Shown here in pieces: positions 1-11,079 of a stretch of DNA of 64,000 nucleotides. Numbering within the stretch: the first letter of the stretch is position 1; every line of letters begins with the position of its first letter. This DNA comes from Thereva unica (lineage: Eukaryota; Arthropoda; Insecta; Diptera; Therevidae): assembly GCA_949987705.1 (NCBI GenBank), contig OX465286.1, forward strand, positions 11,451,092 to 11,515,091, written 5' to 3'. A model generated the notes under the pieces. It was given only the letters and a program-made list of their open reading frames with translations. It was not told the origin of the DNA and ran no database searches. The position numbers were made by a program, and so were the translations under genes.

Positions 1-700
1 TTAAGTTATATTTTTCTTCTTTTTTGTTAAAAGTGCGAATAAAATATTTGCCCTTGTCGCAGTCGCGCAATTCCACAGAGCCCTCTTCTGCATATATGAA
101 GAAAAAAAAAGTTCGTGCGAGAAAGGAAAGAAAATGACTTAAAAATACCGTCGTCACTGGCTGTGTGCTAGGCCCAATCCCTGGCCACCCAAACCCCCCG
201 GAAACTTGCCATAGCCCCAATACTTTTTTTTTGTTCCATTAAAGATTTTTATTTTCATATATTCAAAACGACTCCGAACTCGAGGAATTCTTCTTTCTTC
301 TCTTTTAGGAGAGAAAATTTCCTTTTTTCCATCCGCCTTCCAAGTCGCATAAATTATTTAAGGGTGTGTCGGTTCTGTTATGCAGCTGGAGATTTTCTTA
401 TGTACGACCGACCAACAACAGGAAGGCAAAAAAAATATAGCATTACAATTTCAATCCACCAAAGTCGACTCGTTTGAAAAAGTCTTAAAGTTGTTTTCTT
501 TTTTTTAGTTATTTAGAATCTGTATAATATTATAGACGACAAAAAAGGATGTTGTGTATGCTTTAAGAGAAATAGGCACACACGAAAATTGAATGAAGAC
601 GAGAGAGAGAGAGGAATTTCGGCAGGACTCTTTTGAAAATTGCATGCGTATAGAGAAACGTACACTCTGTGCTTTATTAGTGGGGATAACCGCGCGCGAT
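1..700. other. AT-rich noncoding DNA, no gene seen
   Basis: No reading frame here has coding character. The DNA is AT-rich with homopolymer runs and a short GA repeat near 601-614. It may be intron or flank of a gene to the left, but nothing decides this. Confidence 0.5.
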
Positions 701-714
701 TGTGGTAGTAAGGT

Positions 715-898
715 GTGGTGGCAGCGGTGGGATTTTCGGGTGAGGCGGCAGCGGCAGCGGTAGGATTTTTCGGGGGCAGCGGTGGGATTTTTGGGTGAGG
801 CGGGCGGCAGCGGTAGGATTTTTCGGGGGGCAGCGGTGGGATTTTCGGGTGAGGCGGTAGGATTTTTCGGGGGGCAGCGGTGGGATTTTTGGGAGGGC
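715..898. repeat. G-rich minisatellite
   Basis: A tandem array built from variants of GGCAGCGGTGGGATTTTTCG and GGTGAGGCGG. The short GCAGCGG(T/C) and GGATTTTTCGGG blocks alternate irregularly, as expected from slippage or unequal exchange. The proline-rich minus-strand frame across it is a by-product of the repeat and not a gene. Confidence 0.8.
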
Positions 899-2936
899 GA
901 TTTATTTTCTTTTAAATAATATATGAGCATAAATTCGCTTGCATTTGAATAATGTAAAAACAGGGAATAATGGCCACAACGACGACCAAGTAGAAGAAAC
1001 AACCCAGATAGCAACGATATAAGAAATGAAGACAATTGCAAAGTAAATGAATAATAAAAGGGCGCATTGAACAACAACGTTTGAGGAGCAAGAGTGTGCG
1101 GAATGGATGGGGAGGGGGCGGGGGGGGGGGGGGGAGCGGAGGGTCGAATGTATGTAGATTTATATATTTCACATATGTTTACATTGCGGAATTCGTTTTC
1201 TATGCTATAGATATAAAAAAACATACAGTTTTTCTATTCTCATTATAATCTTTAAGGGAGCATTATCCTTTCTTTTGTGCAGAATATGAAAAAATGTGTA
1301 TATGTATCATATATAGCGCGCGCGACTACCTTATATTCTCGTACACCCTTTTTTATTGTTGCTGTTATTTTTTTTTGTTGCTTGTTTATTAAAAGAGACA
1401 CACGAAAGAAATATTGTTGAATGTGAAATATACACAAACAGATGTCAACAATTTAAAAAGAAACTCTGAAATGAAAATGATATATATGTATATATATATA
1501 CATATAAAATTGTAATCCCTGCAGGGTTGCAGACTGATTTCTTGTTCATACATCAACGCCCTACCACCCGCTACATAGTCTCTCCGTCCCCCACCCCCGT
1601 CCCACCATTGAGCCTCCGGCGAGTCGTCTTCATTCGTCATCAATTCCGCGGTAAATGTACTCTCTGTGCTTTTGTAATGTTTGATATTATTGCGATTAAA
1701 ATACACTTGAGAAGAGATAGATACAAAAAGAGAGGGAGAGAGAAAGCAATGCGTTCGTTTGCTTGATGATGAAAAAAGATATTAGAATCAGTCGCCTTAA
1801 TTAACACGTTTGACTATGATGAATTTAATATGTTTTAATTTTTGTTACAAAGTATGAAAATACATATAATGAAAAAGTATACGCTTTTATTTGAATTTAA
1901 AATATATTCTGCATTTTTTTAATAACACCGGAAATTTTCGCTAGCGCCCCACTCTTTTTTACATTTCGAAAGGTAGGTTGTGGTCCATATACGGGCGGAA
2001 AAAAGAAAAACTCTACATTCAAAATTATTTTTTTACTTTTTAGTTGACTAGCTGTCGTACAAAACAAGGATCTTAAGTCAAGTCAAGCAACCAAATCCGC
2101 TCACTCACAGAACTTACAGGACCGTAAATACCAATGCAAATCTCTAGATCTCCTAGGTTAGATTAGGTGTAGAGCTGACTACCGTGCGCCCGGAAGGCAA
2201 GAAGAAAGAATTGACCCTTGGTCAGTGCTAGGCGAGATGATTGAATGACCAGATATAAATCGCTCAATCCAAATTCTTTAGAACTGAGCAGACACACAAA
2301 TAGAGTGGAATATAGTCAGCAGATCGAGGTGCCATACTTTGTCTAAAGCCTAAGAAATATCTAGAGCAAACAAGACAATTATCAGCACAGGTAATAAAAA
2401 GGTAATGAAAGAGCAATAAAAACAAAACCCTAGCCCTTAACCATGATGATAGGCTCCTCGATCTGGAGCCAATTACTGAGAGAAAGGACATGTAATTGTC
2501 TCTCTTTAGCACGCACAAAGCCTTCTGTGCATTCTCCATCGGTGTGCCTGCACGTCTGAAATCTGACGGCCGATACCATTTGCCTTCTCGTTGCGTCGAT
2601 GTTACCACTGGAGACTGACCCTATGTACTTCCTCCTTCTGCCAGTTTTCGACCGGCTTAAAAGTTATACGAGTCGTAGCCAATGCTTTGATAGCCGCTTG
2701 GCTAACTTATAACAGAATTAGCCTGGTTCTCGGCCTTGGGTATGACACTGCATTGCTAAGCAGACATGAAAAATTTCCTGTGAAAAACTATGGCGAACGA
2801 TGGTAGCACTGTCGCGCTCCAGCCTCTACACCTCCCACTTTGATGATTTGAATTCGTCTGTGTCCAGGACATCATGGTCCATTTTTGGGTTAGAAATCAT
2901 TCCATCCCTCTCTCTCTCTCTGGTAAGTAACCAGAT
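899..2936. other. Noncoding DNA, no gene seen
   Basis: Mostly AT-rich DNA with a G-run (about 1112-1137), a short TA repeat (about 1480-1507) and a GA tract near 1730. From about 2100 the base composition becomes more even, which suggests old transposon debris, but no protein family is recognisable. Confidence 0.45.
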
Positions 2937-3130
2937 AACTCCGCCGTCGCCTGGTCGCAAGTCCAAGGTGTGAAAGGACGGGGGTGGTCGACCTGCCGAA
3001 TTGACCAGAAGCGGGAAACCGAAGAAACTAGGCAAGAAACAAGCGCGACAAAACAGTGGCACCGACAGCAGCGGGAACGTCCCGCTTGGACCGCCAGCTA
3101 ACCGATCAAAGAAGAAAAGAAGAAGACATG
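2937..3130 (+). mobile_element. SINE-like element with RTE-type 3' tail, copy 1
   Basis: It matches the element at 27905-28092 over its whole length. Both start at CCGCCGTCG and end in GGACCGCCAGCTAAC(C/A)GATC followed by a GAA-rich tail. The last ~90 bases match the 3' ends of the longer RTE copies at 35843-36166 (+) and 40868-41721 (-). The shared 5' end argues against random 5' truncation. No clean target duplication is visible at this copy. Confidence 0.6.
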
Positions 3131-3191
3131 ATGTAGATTGATAAGGTAAGCTATGCACCAATAATATTAGCCATCTTTTGGAGCATAATTG

Positions 3192-3452
3192 ACCCATGTG
3201 CTGAAAGTCGAGTCGTCATGACACGACAAGTCATTTCAGTTAAAGAAAGTGACATTTCAGTCAAATTACGTGTTTACCATAGGGGCCCAGACATTTCAGT
3301 CGAGCTTCGACTTTCAGCATAGGGGTCTACAGTAGAAATACTAAGTTGGGTTTAGGCCCCTGTACTGAAAGCCGTGATTCGATTGAAACGTCACTTTCTT
3401 CAACTCAAAAGACTTTTCGTGTCGTGACGACTCGACTTTCAGTATAGGGGCT
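3192..3452. repeat. Palindromic MITE (inverted-dimer family), copy 1
   Basis: It has the family structure: a left arm starting like GTGCTGAAAGTCGAGTCG, a spacer containing GTAGAAAT, and a right arm that is the reverse complement of the left, ending CGACTCGACTTTCAG. The left arm carries an extra partial copy near 3270-3310. TTG on both sides (3189-3191, 3453-3455) may be a 3-bp target duplication. Confidence 0.75.
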
Positions 3453-3779
3453 TTGGCATAATCTTGTGGATCGAAAAATTTGCATTTGCCCCAAGGTTGG
3501 CATGACCATTGGGGTTTGGTCGTCGCATATCGGAACCTGCGCGACGTTCGCTGTGGTACCAGTGTTGAGTGTTAGAACAACTTCTAAGACTTATTCCCCT
3601 GAGGATTCTATGCATGTGCCGTTTCCCAGTTTGGTGATATATAGGATGCTGGTTGGCAGGGTTTGCTTAAGAGAAATTTGCCGTTGCTGGCCGATTTTCC
3701 TTGACTCTCTTTATAGCATGGTAATGATCGGATCTGGAACGTCCTCTGCGGTAAGATTTATGCGGTGCGAGACAGCAGC

Positions 3780-3945
3780 GAAAAAGACGCTCAATCTCCG
3801 CTGGAAAGATTGGCGTGGACCAGGATACTCAGAGCTTAGGGAAACTGGATAAAATATCGGCTCAGAATCGAGACCGATGGAGAGAAGAGTAACGAGAGGC
3901 CAGAATCGGATCCCCGGTTATAGTGAGAGCGCAGGAAAAAATAAG
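3780..3945 (+). pseudogene. Relic of an RTE-type C-terminus
   Basis: Translation with frame changes gives LRWKD near 3798 and then an AQNRDRW-like stretch. This is the spacing seen at the extreme C-terminus of RTE-family polyproteins (RWKD..., then a conserved DRxxWR helix). An AAGAAGG tail follows near 3941. It is heavily decayed. Confidence 0.45.
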
Positions 3946-4179
3946 AAGGATGATTGATTTTGTTTGCGGTGCTTAATGTATTCTTATATACAGCCGTAGA
4001 CAGTCCTTGTTTCCTATATTTCTGTCTGTTGGAGATATATGTTAAAATCTCCCTGGTTAGCTGTCATAAGATCCGATAGCTGTTCGTTCCACACCCTTTG
4101 GTGGAAAAACTTACTTACTATATATTTGACTGGAAATGATGCCCTATATGATGTGTGTTCAAAGCACTTGGGAGGATGA

Positions 4180-4273
4180 GTGATTTCCAAAATGCATCAC
4201 TGCAGAGTTCAGCAATTGGAAGTCTGTAGCTGAATTCTGCAGTGATACCGCAGTGATGCGTTCTGGAAATCAC
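4180..4273. repeat. Short foldback repeat
   Basis: GTGATTTCCAAAATGCATCA at 4180 pairs with the reverse complement of TGATGCGTTCTGGAAATCAC ending at 4273. A second CTGCAG(T) pairing lies inside. It resembles a small MITE, and no duplication of flanking bases was identified. Confidence 0.6.
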
Positions 4274-4916
4274 GCGATGTTTATCATTTCGTCAAGCAGA
4301 ATTGATTCTGCCCTTAGATGCGCGCGCATGTTGCCAGTTTAGCTTTTTGTGATCCCTCTCTCTCTCTTTCTGAGTCAAATTCCCAGCTCGTTCTCTTTGA
4401 GGTTTCTGTAAGGTTTTTGCGTTCCTCCCCCTCGGGTCCAGATTTATATCAAAGGAGCTATACCTGTGTATCTAATTTGTAGAATATAGTTGAGCCCTGA
4501 CTTACACGAGGCTGTATGTACATTTGTGCCTTACACAATGGTAAATTGTACTGAGCCTTAATTTGTTTGAAATGTCCCGGTTCATACTACTGGAATGAGC
4601 ATATATCGATATAAATGAGACGAGGTGTCATTGTAAACACGTGTAGTGAAGACATTTCTTACTTCTTTTGATGCATTAAAACTGAAATGAGGCGAGGTGT
4701 GGTTGTAAAATTATGGAGGCATAGGTTTCTCACATACTCTGAGGCAGTTTAGTTCATATTAGATTCAAACTGGTAAAAGAAAACGCTATTTATAACAATG
4801 TGGCTCAAAAGAAATAAAAAAAGGGACATTTCCATACAAACTTCTTTTATAATCGTGTCCTATCCACAACACTATTCGTAGAACCTTCTCCAGTTACAGA
4901 TCATAAGGAAATTGTT
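4274..4916. other. Intergenic DNA, nothing recognised
   Basis: No reading frame or repeat could be assigned. A pair of similar GAGRCGAGGTGT blocks occurs near 4617 and 4688, about 70 bases apart. Confidence 0.4.
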
Positions 4917-5131
4917 GGCCACTGTGCTGAAAGTCGAGTCGTGTTTCGTGACAAGTTGTTTAAGTTGAAGAAAGGAATATTTCAGTCGAATTACAATTTT
5001 CAGCACAAGGGCCTATAGTAGAAGTGCCAAATTAAGTTGACACCTCTGTGTTGAAAGTACGACTGAAAAGTCACTTTCTTCAGCTCAAACGACTTGTCAC
5101 GACATACGATTCGACTTTCAGCACAGGGGTC
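4917..5131. repeat. Palindromic MITE, copy 2
   Basis: A 215-bp copy with both arms and the central spacer. The left end is GGCCACTGTGCTGAAAGTCG and the right end is CGACTTTCAGCACAGGGGTC. It is flanked by GTT on both sides (4914-4916 and 5132-5134), a 3-bp target duplication. Confidence 0.85.
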
Positions 5132-5319
5132 GTTATTTAGAGCTTAGTGTAATGTCGATTTTTGTATTTTTTTTCTCAAAACCTTTGAAATTATCTGTAT
5201 ATTTGGAAATATAAATGGTGGGGAAAGTATAATTGAAGGACAAACTTCGGAGAATGAATGAACAAGAGCACAAAAGTTTACGCAGTGGCTTAGCACGGTG
5301 TGAAACTGAACTGAATATG

Positions 5320-5540
5320 ACCTTTGTGCTGCTGAAAACCGAGTCGTCAGGACACGACAAGTGGTTTGAGTTTAAGAAAGAGATTTTTTAGTCGAACCAC
5401 GACTTTCAGTACACAGGGACATAAACTCAACTTAGTATTACTACTGTAAACCCCCCTATACTGAAAGTCGCACTTCGACTGAAACGTCACTTTCTTTTCA
5501 ACTCCAACGACTTGTCACCAAACACGACTCGACTCGACTG
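5320..5540. repeat. Palindromic MITE, copy 3
   Basis: A diverged copy with the AACTCAACTTAGTATT spacer near 5413 in the opposite orientation to that of copy 1. The right arm ends in a duplicated CGACTCGACT, and a further partial arm (5541-5587) continues directly from it. Confidence 0.75.
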
Positions 5541-5587
5541 CCTTTTGTGCTGAAAGTCGAATCATGTGACGTGATCAGTTGAAGGAA

Positions 5588-5809
5588 GGCCCCTGTGCTG
5601 AAAGTCGAGTCGTGATTCGTGACAAGTTTTTTGAATTGAATAAAGTGACGTTTCAGTCGAATTGCGACTTTCAGCATAGGGCGGCTAAACTCGAACTTAG
5701 GACTTCCACTCTAGGCCACTATGCTGAAAATCGTAATTGGATTGGAACGTCTCTTTCTTCAAATCAAAAAACTTGTCACGAATCACGACTCGACTTTCAG
5801 CACAGGGGC
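5588..5809. repeat. Palindromic MITE, copy 4, inserted in an older copy
   Basis: A complete 222-bp copy from GGCCCCTGTGCTGAAAGTCG to CGACTTTCAGCACAGGGGC. It starts inside a partial arm (5541-5587), so it looks like a nested insertion into an older family member. Flanks AAG and AAA are near-identical but not a perfect duplication. Confidence 0.8.
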
Positions 5810-5875
5810 AAAGTGTTCACATTCTAATCAAATCAACGACATTCACAGCACTAAGGTTGCCGGAACGTCTCGCTG

Positions 5876-6046
5876 TAGACCCCTATGCTGAAAGTCGCAC
5901 TTCGACTGAAACGTCACTCTTTCTTCAACTCAAAACGACTTCTCACGAAACACGACTCGAATGCCTTTTATGCTGAAAGTCGAGTCATGTGACGTGATCA
6001 GTTGAAGAGAAAGTGTGACATTTCAGTCAATTTGTGACTTTAACAC
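5876..6046. repeat. Palindromic MITE, rearranged copy 5
   Basis: A right arm is joined directly to a left arm, the reverse of the usual order. The stretch 5876-6006 is close to a direct repeat of 5452-5582, so a local segment was duplicated after the MITEs arrived. Confidence 0.65.
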
Positions 6047-6055
6047 CACTAAGGT

Positions 6056-6107
6056 TGCGGGGACGTTCCGCTCAGACAGCCAGTTAACGGATCAAAGAAG
6101 AAGAAGA
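6056..6107 (+). mobile_element. RTE-type 3' tail fragment
   Basis: GGACGTTCCGCTCAGACAGC followed by CAGTTAACGGATCAAAGAAG and more GAA units is the terminal sequence shared with the elements ending at 3130, 28092 and 36166. Only the last ~50 bases are present. A smaller piece of the same tail may lie at 5842-5875. Confidence 0.6.
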
Positions 6108-6167
6108 AGTTTTGATAAATGGAAGTTGAGTTTATCACCGCCACTGAGTGCTAAATGTAATGTATAA

Positions 6168-6252
6168 TTCGAATTCAACTGAGAAATGTCACTTTCTTTT
6201 TGAACTCAAACGGCTTGTCATGTCACATGACTCCGCTGTCCGCACAGGCGGC
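6168..6252. repeat. Palindromic MITE, single right arm
   Basis: A lone arm (GAAATGTCACTTTCTTTTTG, then AACTCAAACGGCTTGTCATG), diverged, at the end of the 4.9-6.3 kb cluster. Confidence 0.5.
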
Positions 6253-6432
6253 CTCTATATGTCACTTTAAAAATCCTAAAAGAAATACATAAGCAGGCAT
6301 TGAAATAGAGATTTGTATCTATGTATATATATATATAAAAGGTAAATCAAATGTATAACTTACCAATTAATATTAATCATAATAATCATCTTTTCCCCCC
6401 ACTCCAGGTTAATTCATATATATTTATATATA

Positions 6433-8012
6433 CTAGTCAAAACAAAATAAGAGCCACCTGATTATTTTGCTGTTTGGACCGATTTAATTATTTTAAAGTC
6501 ATCCTAGGTGGCTATTTATTTTTTTGGGTGTTCTTTAAAGTGTCCACAAACACATTAATGCGAGTATAATTTTTGAAGTCGGTTGATTTTTGTTTTTTTC
6601 TAACCAGTTAAATTTAGCCAATTTTAAAACGAGTTTTTGGGTCAACATCAAACTGTGAATTTCTTCGCTAACCGTTAAACTTTGCTTAGTTAGAGCAGGA
6701 AAAACATTTTGGAAGAGAAATGCCGAGAATTCGAAGACATATGGACCTGCAAACCACAACTAGAGCCATAACATTGCTTCAGGAGGGTCATTCGCAGCGT
6801 TCCGTAGCTCTACAGCTGGATTTTTCACGGCGAGCAATCCAGAATGCTTGGAATCGCTTCCAAGAGGCTGGGAGTGTCACCAGAAGACCAGGATCAGGCA
6901 GGATTCGAGCAACCACATCACAGGAAGATCGCTACATACGCCTGACTGCACGCAGAGAGCGATTCATCACTGCTCGCTCTTTACAGAGCCGGTTGCGCCA
7001 GGCGACGGGCACCCTCGTGAGTGACCAAACCATACGAAATCGTTTGCATGAAGACCAACAGTTCTCTAGGAGACGTATAGTGCGAATTCCATTGACAGGG
7101 TCCCATCGTGCAAACCGAATTTCTTTCGCAAGGCAACACCAGGACTGGGACACGAGTGATTGGAGCACAGTATTGTTCACAGATGAGTCCAAAGTGAAAT
7201 TTTTTAGTGATGATCGTCGCATAAGAGTTTGGAGACGAGAGGGTGAGAGATTTTCGGATGCATGTATCCATGAAAGTGATAGATTTGGGGGTCCCAATGT
7301 AATGGTGTGGGGAGGGATTTCACTATCGGGTAGAACCGAGCTCGCAATTCTCAACGAAGGCACGGTAACGGCTCAAAGATACATTGAGCAGGTCATAAGA
7401 CCCCATGTGGTGCCATTTTCACAAAGGATTGGTGAGGGATTCAAATTAATGCACGACAATGCCCGCGCTCATACAGCCAGAGCCACCAGGGAAGCTCTAG
7501 ACGAAGCTGGTATACAGGTGTTACGGTGGCCCGCTAACAGTCCGGATCTCAACCCAATTGAGCACATGTGGGATTTGTTAAAGAGAAGCGTCCGAGACAC
7601 AAATCAACAAGTGCACAACGAAACACAGCTCATCAACGTACTCAAAACGAGCTGGGAACAAATTCCACAAGAGACGGTGCGACATCTGATAGAGAGTATG
7701 CCCTCCAGACTTCAAGAATGCGTTCGGAGAAGGGGAGGGCACACACGATACTGATGTAGTCCCAGAGTTAAAAAAATTTAAACAAACCTTTCACTTAACT
7801 TATTTTTTTAAAATGTGCTTTTTTAAGAAAAATTTCTTATTTAACCAACAATAAATAAACAGATGTTAATTATTTAAATCCAAAATTGAATTTTACGTTT
7901 TTACATTAAAAATTAATCAATTAATTAAATTTAATCATTTATCCGCCCCTAAACCTATTGCATTTCTTAGAATACTGAAAAAACATGGTGGCCCTTATTT
8001 TGTTTTGACTAG
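6433..8012 (+). mobile_element. Tc1-type DNA transposon, apparently complete
   Basis: A 1,580-bp element flanked by TA on each side (6431-6432, 8013-8014). Terminal inverted repeats of 26 bp start CTAGTCAAAACAAAATAAG and differ at one position (A left, G right). An inverted partial copy of the end (GGTGGCTATTTATTTTT) lies near 6506, so the left end has a sub-terminal repeat as in many Tc1 elements. It carries one intact transposase frame. Confidence 0.93.
6720..7754 (+). CDS. Tc1-family transposase (DD34E)
   Basis: An uninterrupted 344-residue frame, the normal length for the family, starting at MPRIRRHMDL. The enzyme binds the element's inverted ends and cuts and pastes the element into TA sites. 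The N-terminal half (about 10-115) holds two helix-turn-helix regions separated by the basic GRPR-like linker RRPGSGR (55-61). The catalytic core shows VLFTDES (Asp155), MHDNARAH (Asp246) and SPDLNPIEHMW (Glu281). The last two are separated by 34 residues, the Tc1 spacing. There are no stops or frameshifts and the catalytic triad is complete, so the copy could be active or recently active. The gene sits 287 bp inside the left end and ends 258 bp before the right end. Confidence 0.96.
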   Translation: MPRIRRHMDLQTTTRAITLLQEGHSQRSVALQLDFSRRAIQNAWNRFQEAGSVTRRPGSGRIRATTSQEDRYIRLTARRERFITARSLQSRLRQATGTLVSDQTIRNRLHEDQQFSRRRIVRIPLTGSHRANRISFARQHQDWDTSDWSTVLFTDESKVKFFSDDRRIRVWRREGERFSDACIHESDRFGGPNVMVWGGISLSGRTELAILNEGTVTAQRYIEQVIRPHVVPFSQRIGEGFKLMHDNARAHTARATREALDEAGIQVLRWPANSPDLNPIEHMWDLLKRSVRDTNQQVHNETQLINVLKTSWEQIPQETVRHLIESMPSRLQECVRRRGGHTRY

Positions 8013-10400
8013 TATATATATATATATATATGAAAAAGGATGTTATTTGTTATGCTGTTTTTGTTGTTGCTTTTATGTTGTAGGATACAAAAACACCACA
8101 CACACACACACACACTTTATTGTTGTTGTTTTTATCTTTATTTTTAAAGTAATTAAATAATAAAATAAACTTTTTTTAATTATTTTTTTCGATAATTATG
8201 AATATTTCACACTAATTTTTTTATGTTTTATTTCGTTTCGTGTTGTTTTTTTTTGTTTTCTAAATTCGTAATAATAATTATAATATTAATAATAAATAAA
8301 TGCAAGAATACTTTTCTCAGTCCTCGAGAGGAATTGACCCTGACATTGTTTTGTTTATGTTTCAACAAATATTTTTTATTATTTATTTATTTTTTTTAAT
8401 TAAAACAGTAAATAATTTTTTTTTGTACTATTATGTGTGTGGGTGTATTTAGAATTATTTTTACTTTTTAAATATTTAATAATTATTTTTTTTTATATAT
8501 TTTAAGTCTTTAGTGATAAATATGGTTTGGAGATGTTACATTTTCTTGTTATATATTTTTATTTTTTATATATATATAATATATATATATATGTATGTAT
8601 ATATTTAATAGTAAGGATAATAAACGCACAATACGTAACGAAATGGGGCGCGGAATGAATTCTTAATACAATGCCCACTTACTATATATATATACATATA
8701 TGTGTGTAATATATAATATAAATAATTCTTTTTTAACACTAGTAATTCTGGTACAAATCATCTAGTAGTTCCAACACATTATAATTCTTTTTCTTTTCCA
8801 TTATGTTACAAATTTTTCGCCTTCAAGGATAATATTATATATATGCATATACATATATAGAAATTCCTTGAAGGATGTTTTTTATATATCTATATATATG
8901 CATATATAATAGCATATATTTGTTATTAAATTATATAGTTGTTTATTCCCGAGGGAGAGAGATACAGAAGGAACAAATAGGGTCAATTATAATATAATTA
9001 TTTCCCTGGAGTATGAAATATGTTTTTTAAGGCGACAGTATTTTTTTTTTTTTAATAACAATTCTTCAAGGATATATATGTATATATATATATATAAATA
9101 TTATTAAGATCTCAAATTTTTTCGAAGTTCTATCTCTATACCCTATCCTGGAATTTTGCAAACAAAACCCAAAAAAAAATAATAACTTTTTCGAAATCCT
9201 GATTTTCTTTTCTGTTCTTTTTAGTATAAAAAAAGTACACTAGGATCTAGCGCGCACACACAAACACATAAATCCAGTATACACTATTTTTCGTATTTTT
9301 GTATAAATAGGACTAAAAAAAAGGAAGAATATTATTATAACAAAAAAAAATTTTTTTTTTATCCTGACCGAAAAGTATACCACCGACGACTCCTCCGCCT
9401 TAATATATCCCGTTTTTTATAGAGAGAAGTCAGCACAATTTCCCGGTGAAACAAAGAAACGCACACAGTGATACCGATGTCAACAAATTCTGAACCCGTA
9501 CGCAGGGCGCATAAAAGAGCCTTCTCTCTCCAGTTTCTGTCCTTATTGTGTAGAGTGTACTACCTCTTTGCCAAAAAAGAAATGCATGAATGCACGAAGA
9601 ACACAACTTCACCGAACTCCAGACTATCGTTTATGAAGAAGAAGAAGTAGAGCGCAGCAGGAATTCTATTTTGTTGTATTAAAATTTTATTTTTTCTTAT
9701 TATAACTATTATTATTAATTAATTTCTTTTGTTTTCTAGTTACGTTTTCTTTTTGTTCTAAATAATATTTCAGGCTTTTTTTAATAATCTTTTTGCCGTT
9801 CTCGTAACCACACAAACGCACACACACACACACATACACAATGGCGGAATCAAAGAATTTCAAACTTTATAATTTTTTTTTATAAAAAAAACACCAATTA
9901 CATATTTAATATAAAAGGCAAAAAAAAAACAATTACAATAAATTCACTAAAAAATAATGCACCGCGACAAAATGAAGTTTGATATACATACACACACGGG
10001 GGTGTCAAAACAAATTTCTTTTTACAAAAAAAACTTTCTTCTTTTTAGAGTCCTTTTCTATTTTTTATTTTTATTTTTGTTTCACTCTTTACTTTATTTT
10101 TTATTTTATTTTAACAAACGTGTTTCATATATCTCCTCCGCCTTTCCAAACGCACCCACTAAAAAAACACTTTTTTCCTATATTTCTTTTCTTTTTTTTT
10201 GTATCAAATGCAATTTACACGCATTTACCAATAATATATTTCAATTCACGTACCGCAATTATATCACTAACATTCCATATTAATTGTTTCATAAATAATT
10301 TCATTCAAGTTTTTTCACTTTAATTAATTAATATTGGATTAATTATTTCTTTTTTTGTGTTAAAAAAAAGACACCGATTTTCCTTCATCTTTTATACTAT
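8013..10400. other. AT-rich intergenic DNA with microsatellites
   Basis: Very AT-rich DNA with TA repeats (about 8013-8030, 8567-8600, 8836-8860, 9070-9097) and AC repeats (8096-8114, 9818-9840). No convincing exon. The hydrophobic frames around 9957-10323 come from T-rich sequence. Confidence 0.5.
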
Positions 10401-11079
10401 ATGTTTAACCCAAATCCGCCATGTTAACTTCCCCACCTGAAGTTTTCTACTGCAGCAGCAGCACAGCGGCTTTACTGTATACTGTACTCTGGATTGCGGA
10501 ATTTGTTTCCAGCCCCCAAAATAATACACATACTAAAACAAATAAGAGAAAACAACAAAAACAACAGGAAAATGTATTCAGCAAAAATTCAGCAGTTTGT
10601 GAGAATGCATTTTTGTGTGCTGACATATATTAAAGTATAGTTTTTGTCTGCTGAACAACAGCGGTTGAGATTTTGTAGTTTTAGTAGTTCCATACTGAAA
10701 TTTTCGGCCATTTTGTAAATAAATATTAATGTGAAAATAATAAAAAACAGTTAAAAAGGACTAAACATATATAGCAGAAATGAAACCGAAATGAACTTGA
10801 AAATGATAGCGATTATACAAAGGTGCCTCAGTTGGACAAAAGTTTTGCATTGAGGAGAAAAGTTTATATTTTATACGACGGATGTCAGCTTAACCTTTTA
10901 GTCACAATTTAAATTTTTTCAACTTGTATTGACTGGGATGAAATGACGACGACCTCTACGTATGCTTGACGCATAAAGCTGGTTCACCGTCGGCAATGCG
11001 CGTTCTCGAACGTAGCGGATAGTCGTCTCCCTACCTAACGTTCCTCTGCTTGATTTCAATCCATACTACCAATCCCTAA
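10401..11079. other. Intergenic DNA, nothing assigned
   Basis: It contains CAG-rich sequence near 10452 and a CAAAAACAACA-type tract near 10550. The 70-codon frame at 10421-10633 has no recognisable domain. From 10920 the composition becomes GC-richer, leading into the retroelement relic that follows. Confidence 0.4.

Noticed and set aside
505..1224. A 239-codon proline-rich minus-strand frame
   Set aside because: It runs through a minisatellite and poly-C tract; the proline/serine composition is explained by the repeat and no domain is visible.
6932..7363. A 143-codon minus-strand frame inside the Tc1 element
   Set aside because: It is the complement of the intact transposase gene and has no features of its own.
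9957..10323. Overlapping hydrophobic frames resembling membrane proteins
   Set aside because: They are made of poly-T derived Phe/Leu/Tyr codons in AT-rich DNA, with two frames open at once; no conserved motif.
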